Of a DNA stretch of 64,000 nt, positions 53,119-61,419 are shown piece by piece. The translations under genes were made by a program, and so were the position numbers. The notes beneath the pieces are model-generated. The model was not told the origin of the DNA. It made no database searches and was given only the letters and a program-made list of their open reading frames with translations. Position 1 is the first letter of the stretch, and every line of letters begins with the position of its first letter. Origin of the DNA: Actinomycetales bacterium (GTDB lineage: Bacteria > Actinomycetota > Actinomycetes > Actinomycetales > Dermatophilaceae); contig JADJTP010000002.1 of NCBI GenBank assembly GCA_016711095.1, positions 124,001-188,000 on the forward strand, written 5' to 3'.

Positions 53119-54667
53119 CGTGCATGCCGAGTTGGGGTTCGGCACGACCTGGCCGAACCTGCCCGTGTTTGCTGAGCTCGCCCGCTCCCGCCGGGTGATC
53201 CCCGTCGTGCGCCGCCTGCTCGCCGATGGCGAGACCCCGCTCGGGGTGTACCGCAAGCTCGCCAAGGGCGAGCCCGGCACGTTCCTGCTCGAGTCGGCCG
53301 AACACGGCGGGGTGTGGTCGCGGTATTCGATCATCGGTGCCCACAGCGCGGCCACCCTGACCGAGCGCGATGGGCAGGCCCACTGGATCGGTTTGCCGCC
53401 GGCGGGAGTCCCGACCGACGGTGACCCCACGGTCGCGCTGCGCGACACCGTCGCAGCCCTGGCGACCCAGCGGATCGACGGGCTCCCGCCGTTGACCGGC
53501 GGAATGGTCGGTGCCATCTCCTATGACGCTGTGCGCCGGTGGGAGAAGGTGCCCGACACCGGGCGCGACGAGCTGGGCCTGCCCGAGCTCGCGATGGTGC
53601 TGGCCACCGATCTCGCAGTGCTCGATCACGCCGACGGTTCGGTGCTGCTCATCGCCAATGCGGTCAACTTCGACGACTCCGATGCCCGGATGGAGTGGGC
53701 CCACGCCGAAGCCGTCGAGCGCCTGGACCGGATGACGGCCGAGCTGGCCGCCCCGGCACCATCGACCGTCGCTGTCGTCGATCCGGTGGAGCTGACAGTC
53801 ACCAGCTCACATACAGAGCAGGACTACCTCGACATGGTCGAGCTGTGCAAGGAGTCGATCCGGGCCGGCGACGTCTTTCAGATCGTTGTCTCGCAACGCT
53901 TTTCGGTGCCCTGCCCGGTCGGCGAGGTCGACGCGGTCGATGTCTATCGCGCCCTGCGGGCAGCCAACCCGAGCCCGTACATGTACTTCTTCCGGCTCCC
54001 GCACCCCGATGGCACGGCATACGAGATCGTCGGGTCGAGCCCCGAGGCGCTCATCAAGGTGACCGGCCGTGAGGCCATCACCCACCCCATCGCCGGGTCG
54101 CGGCCCCGGGGGAAGACGCCCGAGCACGATGTGGCCCTGGCCGAAGACCTCGCGGCCGACGCCAAGGAGCGAGCCGAGCACGTCATGCTCGTGGACCTGT
54201 CCCGCAACGACCTCCAGCGGGTATGCCGCGCCGGCACCGTCGACACCGTCGAGTTCATGACGATCCGCCGCTACAGCCACGTCATGCATCTGGAGTCGAC
54301 GGTGGTCGGCCAGTTGCAGGCCGGGCGCACCGCCTATGAGGTGCTCGTCGCGACCTTCCCGGCAGGCACCTTGTCCGGCGCGCCGAAGCCGCGGGCGATG
54401 GCACTCATCGACGACTACGAGGGGCTGCGTCGAGGGCTCTATGGGGGCGTCGTCGGCTATCTCGACTTCGCCGGCGACATGGACATGGCGATCGCCATTC
54501 GAACTGCGGTGATCCGGGACGGGGTGGCGCACGTGCAGGCCGGCGCTGGCATCGTCGCCGACTCCGTCCCGCAACTCGAGCATGAGGAGTGCCAGCACAA
54601 GGCCGCCGCGGTCCTGCGAGCGGTGCGGGCGGCGGCGGGCATGCGTTTGGCCGGGGTCACCGCGTGA
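53111..54667 (+). CDS. trpE: anthranilate synthase component I
   Basis: A 518-residue chorismate-using enzyme making anthranilate with a TrpG partner that is not in this window. The C-terminal catalytic half has FQIVVSQRF, IAGSRPRGKT, LVDLSRNDL and FPAGTLSGAPKPRAM. GTG at 53111 overlaps hisI by 8 bases; GTG at 53120 is an alternative. No leader peptide with tandem Trp codons was seen upstream. It is followed by a GTGA overlap to the TIGR02234 gene. Confidence 0.96.
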   Translation: MSDVHAELGFGTTWPNLPVFAELARSRRVIPVVRRLLADGETPLGVYRKLAKGEPGTFLLESAEHGGVWSRYSIIGAHSAATLTERDGQAHWIGLPPAGVPTDGDPTVALRDTVAALATQRIDGLPPLTGGMVGAISYDAVRRWEKVPDTGRDELGLPELAMVLATDLAVLDHADGSVLLIANAVNFDDSDARMEWAHAEAVERLDRMTAELAAPAPSTVAVVDPVELTVTSSHTEQDYLDMVELCKESIRAGDVFQIVVSQRFSVPCPVGEVDAVDVYRALRAANPSPYMYFFRLPHPDGTAYEIVGSSPEALIKVTGREAITHPIAGSRPRGKTPEHDVALAEDLAADAKERAEHVMLVDLSRNDLQRVCRAGTVDTVEFMTIRRYSHVMHLESTVVGQLQAGRTAYEVLVATFPAGTLSGAPKPRAMALIDDYEGLRRGLYGGVVGYLDFAGDMDMAIAIRTAVIRDGVAHVQAGAGIVADSVPQLEHEECQHKAAAVLRAVRAAAGMRLAGVTA

Positions 54668-55320
54668 ACCCCTCCGGGAGAGAGTCGCCGCCGGCAGGTG
54701 TGCGGGGCAAACGCGCGGCGGTCGCAGCCGTCGTCGTCCCGCTCGGGTTCCTACTCGTCAGCGTGAGCCAAGTCTTTGTCACCGGCACGAGCAGCGATCC
54801 ACTGTTGCGCTCCACGCTCACCGCGACCGGCGCGCAGGTCGTGCCGGCCGTGGTGGCGGTGCTGCTCGTCGTGGCCGCGGCGCTGGTCGGCCTGCTCACC
54901 GGCGGGCCGCGCGGCCGGCCGATGGCCGGCGTCATTCTGGCGGTGGCCTCGGCGGGGGCGGCTGCGCTCGTGGCCACGGGACTGGCCAACCCGGCCGAGG
55001 CGCTCGGGCGACGGGCAGCGGAGATCTCCGGACGGACCGGCTCGGTCGTGCCGGTCGACGCTCGGCTGACCGCGTGGGCCGTGCTGGCCGCGGTCGCAGC
55101 GACGCTGATGGTCGTCGGCGCTGGATACGCCTCGTGGTCGGCTCGTGGCTGGCGCGGGCTCGGCTCCCGCTACGAGCCCGTGTCGACGCAGGCGGCCGCG
55201 GACTCTGCCGGCCCAGACGGCCCAGACGGCCCGGGCGGCCCGGGCGGCCGCCGCAGCGACTGGGACGAGCTCACCCACGGACACGACCCCACCCGGCGGG
55301 ACAGCGGCGAGCGGACCTGA
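54664..55320 (+). CDS. Trp biosynthesis-associated membrane protein (TIGR02234-like)
   Basis: A 218-residue protein with four hydrophobic segments (about residues 20-40, 58-80, 85-105 and 135-155) and a cytoplasmic Gly/Pro/Asp-rich tail built on repeats GPDGPDGPGGPGG. The family is known only by location in trp operons. GTG at 54664 overlaps the trpE stop (GTGA). It is likely co-regulated with trpE; no biochemical role can be read. Confidence 0.8.
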   Translation: MNPSGRESPPAGVRGKRAAVAAVVVPLGFLLVSVSQVFVTGTSSDPLLRSTLTATGAQVVPAVVAVLLVVAAALVGLLTGGPRGRPMAGVILAVASAGAAALVATGLANPAEALGRRAAEISGRTGSVVPVDARLTAWAVLAAVAATLMVVGAGYASWSARGWRGLGSRYEPVSTQAAADSAGPDGPDGPGGPGGRRSDWDELTHGHDPTRRDSGERT

Positions 55321-55369
55321 CACAATGTTCCCGAGGACGATGGGCAGCACGACCGAAGGAGCGATCTCG

Positions 55370-55636
55370 ATGGCGGAAGCCGACCACCACGACAACCACG
55401 GCCAGAGTGTGGCTGCCTGGACCGCAGTGGGCATTCTCATGGTGGCCTCGGTCGTCATGTCCTGGGCGGTTGTCATCTCGTCCTCCCCGCTGTTCGTGGG
55501 CGGGGCGGTGCTCGCCCTCGTGGGCATCATCGTCGGCAAGGTGCTCGCCATGGCGGGCTTCGGAGTCAAGAAGGCCGTGGACAGCTCGCCGGAGGCCCGC
55601 CCGGGCCGCTCGCAGGTGGACAGCGGCATTTCCTGA
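55370..55636 (+). CDS. HGxxPAAW-like small membrane protein
   Basis: An 88-residue protein with two membrane segments. The N-terminal HHDNHGQSVAAWTAVGI resembles the HGxxPAAW family of the trp cluster, with Val in place of Pro. ATG at 55370 follows AAGGAG by 8 bases; upstream in-frame ATGs (55325, 55340) lack a ribosome site. Function is unknown. Confidence 0.78.
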   Translation: MAEADHHDNHGQSVAAWTAVGILMVASVVMSWAVVISSSPLFVGGAVLALVGIIVGKVLAMAGFGVKKAVDSSPEARPGRSQVDSGIS

Positions 55637-55741
55637 CCGCTTCACCGGTCGGTCCCGTCCCGGCGGGCACGGGCGCGCTAGGGTCACGGTGCTGCTCCGT
55701 ATGGGGGAGCGCTGCTCGTCACTGATGAAAGAGGCTTTGCC

Positions 55742-56101
55742 ATGTCTTACGGTTCGACTCCACCGCCCCCTCCGCCTCCGGGCTCGGGTGGCTACGACGC
55801 TCCGCCTCCTGCTGCCGGCATGCCCTATGGCGGCGGCATGGGCACCCCGCCGCCGCAGAACAACCTCGTGCTGGCGATCCTGGCGACCGTGCTGTGCTGC
55901 CTGCCGCTGGGCATCGTCGCCATCATCAAGGCCAGCAAGGTCAACGGCCTGTGGGCCGTGGGCGACCAGGCCGGCGCGCACGCCGCAGCAGCCGAGGCCA
56001 AGAAGTGGTCGATCATCTCGGCCGTCAGCGGGCTGGTCGTCGGCGCCATCTACCTGATCTTCATACTCTTTGTGGCGTCCGCAGGCGTTTCCACCCGTTG
56101 A
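55742..56101 (+). CDS. CD225/dispanin-family membrane protein
   Basis: A 119-residue protein. A proline/glycine-rich N-terminus (about residues 1-38) precedes two hydrophobic segments separated by the conserved loop IIKASKVNGLWAVGD, the CD225 pattern best known from animal IFITM proteins. Bacterial members have no established role. GAGG lies 8 bases before the ATG. It sits between the HGxxPAAW-like and DUF2752 genes. Confidence 0.85.
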   Translation: MSYGSTPPPPPPPGSGGYDAPPPAAGMPYGGGMGTPPPQNNLVLAILATVLCCLPLGIVAIIKASKVNGLWAVGDQAGAHAAAAEAKKWSIISAVSGLVVGAIYLIFILFVASAGVSTR

Positions 56102-56123
56102 CCGCAACTGAGCTGCTCGTCGG

Positions 56124-56564
56124 ATGAGCGTCACCGAGGCCGCGCACCCCCATCAGGTCCGTCAGGGCCTGGGGCTGCGCGGCCTCGTGCAACCGGCCAT
56201 CATCACGGGGGTCGCCGCCTGCGGGGCGGCATACCTGTATGCCGTCGACCCCAGCGCCCCAGGCGGCTACCCCCCCTGCGTCTTTCATCTGGCGACCGGC
56301 CTGTGGTGCCCCGGATGTGGTTCGGCTCGAGCGCTGCACGCCCTCGTGCACCTCGACGTGGTCACCGCGCTGGCCCGCAACCCCTTCGCCGTGCTCGCCT
56401 CGCTCTACATCGCGTGGACGTTCTATCGGTGGAGTTATCGGCGCGTCACCGGCACGCCACTGCGCCTGGCCCCGCAGTGGGTGATCACGGTCGTCTGGGT
56501 GTCGATCGTCGCGTTCTGGGTCCTGCGCAATGTCCCAGGGATGACATGGCTGTCCCCGCTGTAG
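56124..56564 (+). CDS. DUF2752 membrane protein
   Basis: A 146-residue protein with three or four hydrophobic segments and the family motif LWCPGCGSARALHAL, whose two cysteines could bind metal or form a disulfide. The function is unknown. It follows the CD225 gene by 22 bases and precedes trpC by 23, on the same strand, so it is likely part of the trp transcript. Confidence 0.88.
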   Translation: MSVTEAAHPHQVRQGLGLRGLVQPAIITGVAACGAAYLYAVDPSAPGGYPPCVFHLATGLWCPGCGSARALHALVHLDVVTALARNPFAVLASLYIAWTFYRWSYRRVTGTPLRLAPQWVITVVWVSIVAFWVLRNVPGMTWLSPL

Positions 56565-56587
56565 CTGCCACGCCGTAGCCTGGAGCC

Positions 56588-57442
56588 GTGCCCGATACGT
56601 CCACCGTCCTCGATGCGATCGTCGCGGGAGTCCGCGAAGACCTCGCCGGCCGCATGGCCCGCGCGCCGCTCACCGAGCTCGAAGCGCGAGCCCATGGGTC
56701 CGCGCCCGCCGTCGACGCCGAGGCCGCGCTGCGGGCCGCACCCGGCATCGCGGTCATCGCCGAAGTCAAGCGCAGCAGCCCGAGCAAGGGCGAGCTTGCC
56801 GCGATCGGCGACCCATCGTCCCTGGCCGCCGCGTATGCCGCCGGCGGCGCCAGCGCCATCTCCGTGCTCACCGAGGGACGGCGCTTCGGCGGGTCGCTGG
56901 CCGACCTCGACGCGATCCGCGCGGCGGTGCGAGTCCCGGTGCTGCGCAAGGACTTCATGGTGGACCCGTACCAGATCGTCGAGGCTCGGGCACACGGCGC
57001 CGACATCATCCTGCTCATCGTCGCGTCGCTCTCCGACGCCCAGCTCGTCGGTATGCGCGAGCAGGCCGAGGCACTGGGGATGACCGTCCTCGTCGAGGTC
57101 CATGACGAGGACGAGACCCGCCGCGCCGTCCACTCAGGCGCCCGAGTCATCGGGGTCAATGCCCGTGACCTCAAGACGCTGGACGTCGACCGGTCGACCT
57201 TCGCCCGACTGCGGACGCTCATCCCGGACGCAGCCCTAGCGGTGGCCGAGTCTGGCATTCGCACGGTGGCCGACGTGCAGGAGTATGCCGCGGCGGGCGC
57301 TCACGCCGTGCTGGTCGGGGAGGCTCTGGTCACCGGGTCAGACCCGCGGGCTGCGGTGGCGAGCTTCGCGGCGGTGTCGCGGGGTCGCGGTATGCGAGCG
57401 GTGGATCCCGGCTTGGGGAGCGCGACGGGAGCGGTGCGGTGA
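56588..57442 (+). CDS. trpC: indole-3-glycerol phosphate synthase
   Basis: A 284-residue TIM-barrel enzyme closing the indole ring of tryptophan. IAEVKRSSPSKG carries the catalytic lysine, LRKDFMVDPYQI and VGVNARDLKTL-type strands follow, and VAESGIRT marks the phosphate site. GTG at 56588 is the start. A C-terminal tail of about 15 residues is variable. Its end overlaps trpB (GTGA). Confidence 0.96.
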   Translation: MPDTSTVLDAIVAGVREDLAGRMARAPLTELEARAHGSAPAVDAEAALRAAPGIAVIAEVKRSSPSKGELAAIGDPSSLAAAYAAGGASAISVLTEGRRFGGSLADLDAIRAAVRVPVLRKDFMVDPYQIVEARAHGADIILLIVASLSDAQLVGMREQAEALGMTVLVEVHDEDETRRAVHSGARVIGVNARDLKTLDVDRSTFARLRTLIPDAALAVAESGIRTVADVQEYAAAGAHAVLVGEALVTGSDPRAAVASFAAVSRGRGMRAVDPGLGSATGAVR

Positions 57443-58668
57443 CGGAGTCTGGGACCGGATCAGCGGGACGCTTCGGAAAGTTCGGCGGAAGATACGTGCC
57501 TGAGGCGCTCATCCCGGCACTGGAGCAGCTCGACGAGGTGCGCCGCAAGGCGATGGTCGATCCCGAGTTCGGCGGCGAGCTCGACCGGCTGCACCGCACC
57601 TACACCGGGCGTCCGTCGATCATCACCGAGGTCCCTCGCTTCGCCGAACACTGCGGCGGCGCACGGGTCCTGCTCAAGCGCGAGGACCTCAACCACACCG
57701 GATCGCACAAGATCAACAACGTCCTCGGCCAGGCGCTGCTGGCCAAGCGGATGGGCAAGAAGCGGGTCATCGCCGAAACCGGTGCCGGCCAACACGGCGT
57801 CGCCACGGCGACGGCAGCCGCCCTGCTCGGTCTGGACTGCATCGTCTACATGGGCGCGATCGACACCCGGCGCCAAGCCCTCAACGTCGCCCGGATGCGC
57901 CTGCTCGGTGCCGAGGTCATCGCGGTGACCAACGGTAGCCAGACCCTCAAGGACGCTGTCAACGAGGCGCTGCGCGACTGGGTCGCCAACGTCGACTCGA
58001 CCCACTACATCCTCGGCACGGTGACCGGGCCGCACCCCTTCCCCGAGATGGTCCGAGATTTCCACCGGATCATCGGGGTCGAGGCCCGGGCCCAGGTGCT
58101 CGATCTCGTCGGTCGGCTGCCCGACGCCGTGCTCGCCTGCGTGGGCGGTGGATCCAATGCGATGGGGATCTTCCACCGCTTCCTCGACGACGCATCGGTC
58201 CGGCTCGTCGGACTGGAGGCCGGGGGGGACGGGGTGGCCAGCGGTCGCCACGCTGCCCGCTTCTCGGGAGGCACTCGAGGGGTGCTGCATGGTGCGTCGA
58301 CCTACGTCCTGCAGGACGTCGATGGGCAGACCGTCGAATCTCATTCCGTCTCGGCCGGATTGGACTACCCTTCGGTCGGCCCCGAGCATGCGCACCTCTT
58401 CGAGACTGGCCGTGCCGAGTATCGCCCGGTCACCGATGACGAGGCGATGGAGGCCTTCCGCCTGCTCTGCCGGACCGAGGGCATCATCCCGGCGATCGAG
58501 TCGGCCCACGCGCTCGCGGGAGCGATGGCTCTCGGACTCGAGCTCGGCCCTGAGGGGCTCATGCTCGTGTCGCTGTCTGGCCGCGGCGACAAGGACGTCC
58601 ACACCGCGGCGGCCTGGTTCGGCCTGCTCGATGACTCGGGAACCGGCGATCCTGGAGGCAGGACGTGA
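57439..58668 (+). CDS. trpB: tryptophan synthase beta chain
   Basis: A 409-residue PLP enzyme that condenses indole and serine. FGGRYVPE, HTGSHKINN with the PLP lysine, and GGGSNAMGIF are all present; the length is normal for TrpB1. GTG at 57439 overlaps the trpC stop, and its own stop overlaps trpA, both as GTGA. It acts as an alpha2-beta2 complex with TrpA. Confidence 0.97.
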   Translation: MTESGTGSAGRFGKFGGRYVPEALIPALEQLDEVRRKAMVDPEFGGELDRLHRTYTGRPSIITEVPRFAEHCGGARVLLKREDLNHTGSHKINNVLGQALLAKRMGKKRVIAETGAGQHGVATATAAALLGLDCIVYMGAIDTRRQALNVARMRLLGAEVIAVTNGSQTLKDAVNEALRDWVANVDSTHYILGTVTGPHPFPEMVRDFHRIIGVEARAQVLDLVGRLPDAVLACVGGGSNAMGIFHRFLDDASVRLVGLEAGGDGVASGRHAARFSGGTRGVLHGASTYVLQDVDGQTVESHSVSAGLDYPSVGPEHAHLFETGRAEYRPVTDDEAMEAFRLLCRTEGIIPAIESAHALAGAMALGLELGPEGLMLVSLSGRGDKDVHTAAAWFGLLDDSGTGDPGGRT

Positions 58669-59477
58669 CGACGACTGCTGCACACCCGCTCAGCCCCGGG
58701 GCCCGGACCCTGCAGCGCTGCCGTGCGGAGGGCCGCGCCGCGCTCGTCGGCTACCTCCCGGTGGGCTTCCCGTCGGTGGCGGGCTCGATCGAGGCGATGG
58801 TCGCGATGGTGGCGGCGGGGGCCGACATCGTCGAGGTCGGTGTGCCCTACAGCGATCCGCTCATGGATGGTCCGGTCATCCAGCGTGCCACCGAGGCAGC
58901 GCTGGCAGCCGGCACCCGCGTCGAGGACGCGTTCGCTGCGGTGCGCGCGGTCACCGACGCCGGTGCCGCGGCATACGTGATGACCTATTGGAATCTGGTC
59001 CTGCGCCGGGGCGTCGAGCGGTTCGCCGCCGAGCTGGCCGCAGCCGGAGGCTCGGGGCTCATCACTCCCGACCTCATTCCTGACGAAGCCGCGCGGTGGC
59101 TTGCTGCGGCCCAGGCCCACAACCTCGACCGAGTCTTCCTCGTCGCCCCGTCATCGACGCCAGAGCGACTGACGATCGCCACGTCGGCCTGTCGCGGCTT
59201 CGTGTATGCCGCCTCGACGATGGGCGTCACGGGCACCCGAGAGACCGTGGGGTCCGCAGCCGAGGCGGTCGTCGAGCGCACCCGCGCGGTCACCGAACTG
59301 CCGGTGTGTGTCGGGCTCGGGGTGTCCAACCAGGCCCAGGCCGCCGATGTCGCCCGCTTTGCCGACGGGGTGATCGTCGGCTCGGCGCTGGTGCGGGCAC
59401 TGGGGGAGGGCGGCATCCCGGCTCTCGAGGCGCTGACCCGGCAGCTGGCTGCCGGAGTTCGCGAGGGCGGCCGGTGA
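58665..59477 (+). CDS. trpA: tryptophan synthase alpha chain
   Basis: A 270-residue TIM-barrel enzyme cleaving indole-3-glycerol phosphate. VEVGVPYSDPLMDGPVIQ contains the catalytic glutamate and aspartate, and GLITPDLIPDE and VGLGVSNQAQA are conserved. GTG at 58665 overlaps trpB. It closes the trp run; the 115 bases after it hold only a weak leader before the DsbA-like gene. Confidence 0.97.
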   Translation: MTTTAAHPLSPGARTLQRCRAEGRAALVGYLPVGFPSVAGSIEAMVAMVAAGADIVEVGVPYSDPLMDGPVIQRATEAALAAGTRVEDAFAAVRAVTDAGAAAYVMTYWNLVLRRGVERFAAELAAAGGSGLITPDLIPDEAARWLAAAQAHNLDRVFLVAPSSTPERLTIATSACRGFVYAASTMGVTGTRETVGSAAEAVVERTRAVTELPVCVGLGVSNQAQAADVARFADGVIVGSALVRALGEGGIPALEALTRQLAAGVREGGR

Positions 59478-59592
59478 ACTCACCGGACGACGCCGCCGTG
59501 GCAGGTCGCTCACGTCGGCGGCAGAGACCAGCAGAGGGAGTCCGGCGCTGCCCGGTCGCACCGGCCGGTCGGGCATGAGGGAGAATGCGGCC

Positions 59593-60402
59593 ATGTCTTC
59601 GTCGGAGCCCACTGAACCTGCCGAGCAGGCTCGGCCCGGCAACCGGCCACTGCTCAACGCCTTGGTCGCCGCCGTGACCGTGCTAGCGCTTGCCGTGGCG
59701 TTCCTGGCCGGACAGCTCGTGGGTGGCCCGGCAGACCCGTCACCTGTGGCCGGAGCAGCGGCAACCGGCTCCGCTGCTGCGACCCCGTCTGCCACCGCGG
59801 CGACAGCCGCCAAACCCGCGCCCACGGGACCGGTCCCCCAGGGCGCGACCGGCTTCGGCGGGCCGATTGTCGTCAACCCGCAGGCTCCGGTGGGTGTGCC
59901 GACTCTCGACCTGTATGAAGATCCCCAATGCCCCGTCTGCAAGGAGTTCGAGCAGATCTACGGCCCGACGATCGCCGACCTCCTGGCGACCAACCGCGCC
60001 AGACTCGTCGTGCACACGATGACCTTCCTCGACGGCAACCTGAGGAACGACTCCTCCGCGCGCGCCGCCAACGCGTCGTTCTGCGCTGCCGACCAGGGCA
60101 GGTTTCTGACCTACGTCAGCGCCGTGTATGACGGTCAGCCGGCTCGGGAGGGTGAGGGCTGGACCGACGCTCAGTTGGAGGCCTTCGCCGGCCAGGTCGG
60201 GGTTGCCGACCTGGCGACCTGGCGCACCTGCCAGACCCAGGCAAGGTATGCCGCGCACATTGCTGCGTTGGAGAAGAACTCCGAGAAGGCGGGCGTGAGC
60301 GGCACCCCGACGCTCAAGGTCAACGGCACCCTGGTCCGCCTCACCGGCAATCCGGTGGACATCACGGCTGTCGTGACCCCGGCGAAGACGGCCTCGTCAT
60401 GA
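59593..60402 (+). CDS. membrane-anchored DsbA-like thioredoxin
   Basis: A 269-residue protein with an uncleaved-looking N-terminal anchor (about residues 22-42), an Ala/Thr/Pro linker of about 50 residues and an extracytoplasmic thioredoxin domain with CPVC in YEDPQCPVCKEF. It has a cis-proline loop GVSGTPTLKVNG. It likely oxidises or isomerises secreted proteins. ATG at 59593 has GGGAG about 10 bases upstream, preferred to ATG 59575. It overlaps lgt as ATGA. Confidence 0.88.
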   Translation: MSSSEPTEPAEQARPGNRPLLNALVAAVTVLALAVAFLAGQLVGGPADPSPVAGAAATGSAAATPSATAATAAKPAPTGPVPQGATGFGGPIVVNPQAPVGVPTLDLYEDPQCPVCKEFEQIYGPTIADLLATNRARLVVHTMTFLDGNLRNDSSARAANASFCAADQGRFLTYVSAVYDGQPAREGEGWTDAQLEAFAGQVGVADLATWRTCQTQARYAAHIAALEKNSEKAGVSGTPTLKVNGTLVRLTGNPVDITAVVTPAKTASS

Positions 60403-61295
60403 CAGCGGGGGTTGTGACGCTCCTGCCGAGCCCGACCACCTCGGTCTGGTGGCTCGGTCCGGTCCCGTTGCGGGCGTATGCGCTGTGCATCCTTGCCGGG
60501 ATCATCGTGGCCGTGTGGTGGACCCAGCGGCGCCTTCAAGTCCGCGGCGGCACCGCGGAGCAGGTGCTCGACGTCTCAGCCTGGGCCGTTCCGTTCGGCA
60601 TCGTCGGTGGCCGGATCTACCACGTCGTCACCAGCCCGGCGCCCTACTTCGGTGAGGGCGGCAACCCATGGCATGCCCTGCGGATCTGGGAAGGGGGCAT
60701 GGGCATCTGGGGGGCGGTCGCCCTCGGCGCCGTCGGTGCGTGGATCGGCTGCCGCCGCCACGGCGTGCCGTTCTCCGGCTTCGCCGATGCGGTCGCGCCC
60801 GGCTACCTCGTCGCCCAGGCGATGGGCCGTTTCGGGAACTGGTTCAACAACGAGATCCACGGTCCGGAGACCGACCTGCCATGGGGACTCACCGTCTATC
60901 AGTGGGACCAGGCCGCCGGTCACGCGCTCGTGGACGCCAGCGGCGCGCCCATCGTCAAGGGAGTGTTCCACCCGACGTTCCTCTACGAAGCGCTCTGGTG
61001 CCTGCTGGTCGCTGCATTCCTGCTGTGGCTCGAGCGCCGCCGAACCTTGCGGCCTGGACAGTCCTTCGCGATGGTCGTGATCGGCTATCCACTCGGGCGG
61101 TTCTTCATCGAACTCATCCGCACCGATGAGGCCAACCGCATCCTCGGTCTTCGGCTCAACGTGTGGACCTCGATACTTGTCTTCGTCCTGGGCATCGTGC
61201 TCTTCCGAGCGCTCGGCAACCGGCCAGACGAAACACCAGACAGAACATCGGATGACACACCAGACGAGACGCCGATATCTCAACATACGGAATGA
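60399..61295 (+). CDS. lgt: prolipoprotein diacylglyceryl transferase
   Basis: A 298-residue polytopic membrane enzyme that attaches diacylglycerol to lipobox cysteines. VGGRIYHVV, the signature GRFGNWFNNEIHG and GRFFIELIRTDEAN-type ends are present, with about seven membrane segments. The C-terminus has an acidic/threonine-rich repeat (PDETPDRTSDDTPDETP). The start overlaps the DsbA-like gene (ATGA). Confidence 0.96.
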   Translation: MTAGVVTLLPSPTTSVWWLGPVPLRAYALCILAGIIVAVWWTQRRLQVRGGTAEQVLDVSAWAVPFGIVGGRIYHVVTSPAPYFGEGGNPWHALRIWEGGMGIWGAVALGAVGAWIGCRRHGVPFSGFADAVAPGYLVAQAMGRFGNWFNNEIHGPETDLPWGLTVYQWDQAAGHALVDASGAPIVKGVFHPTFLYEALWCLLVAAFLLWLERRRTLRPGQSFAMVVIGYPLGRFFIELIRTDEANRILGLRLNVWTSILVFVLGIVLFRALGNRPDETPDRTSDDTPDETPISQHTE

Positions 61296-61419
61296 CCTGT
61301 ATCAAACTGTAGGACGATCACCCCGTTCGCTATCCTTCTCGGGCTGGCCATCGCCGTCCAGCCGGGTTTCAACTCTGCTCAAGCAACGCTCGAGCCATGC
61401 ATCAGGACGGTGAGGCAGC

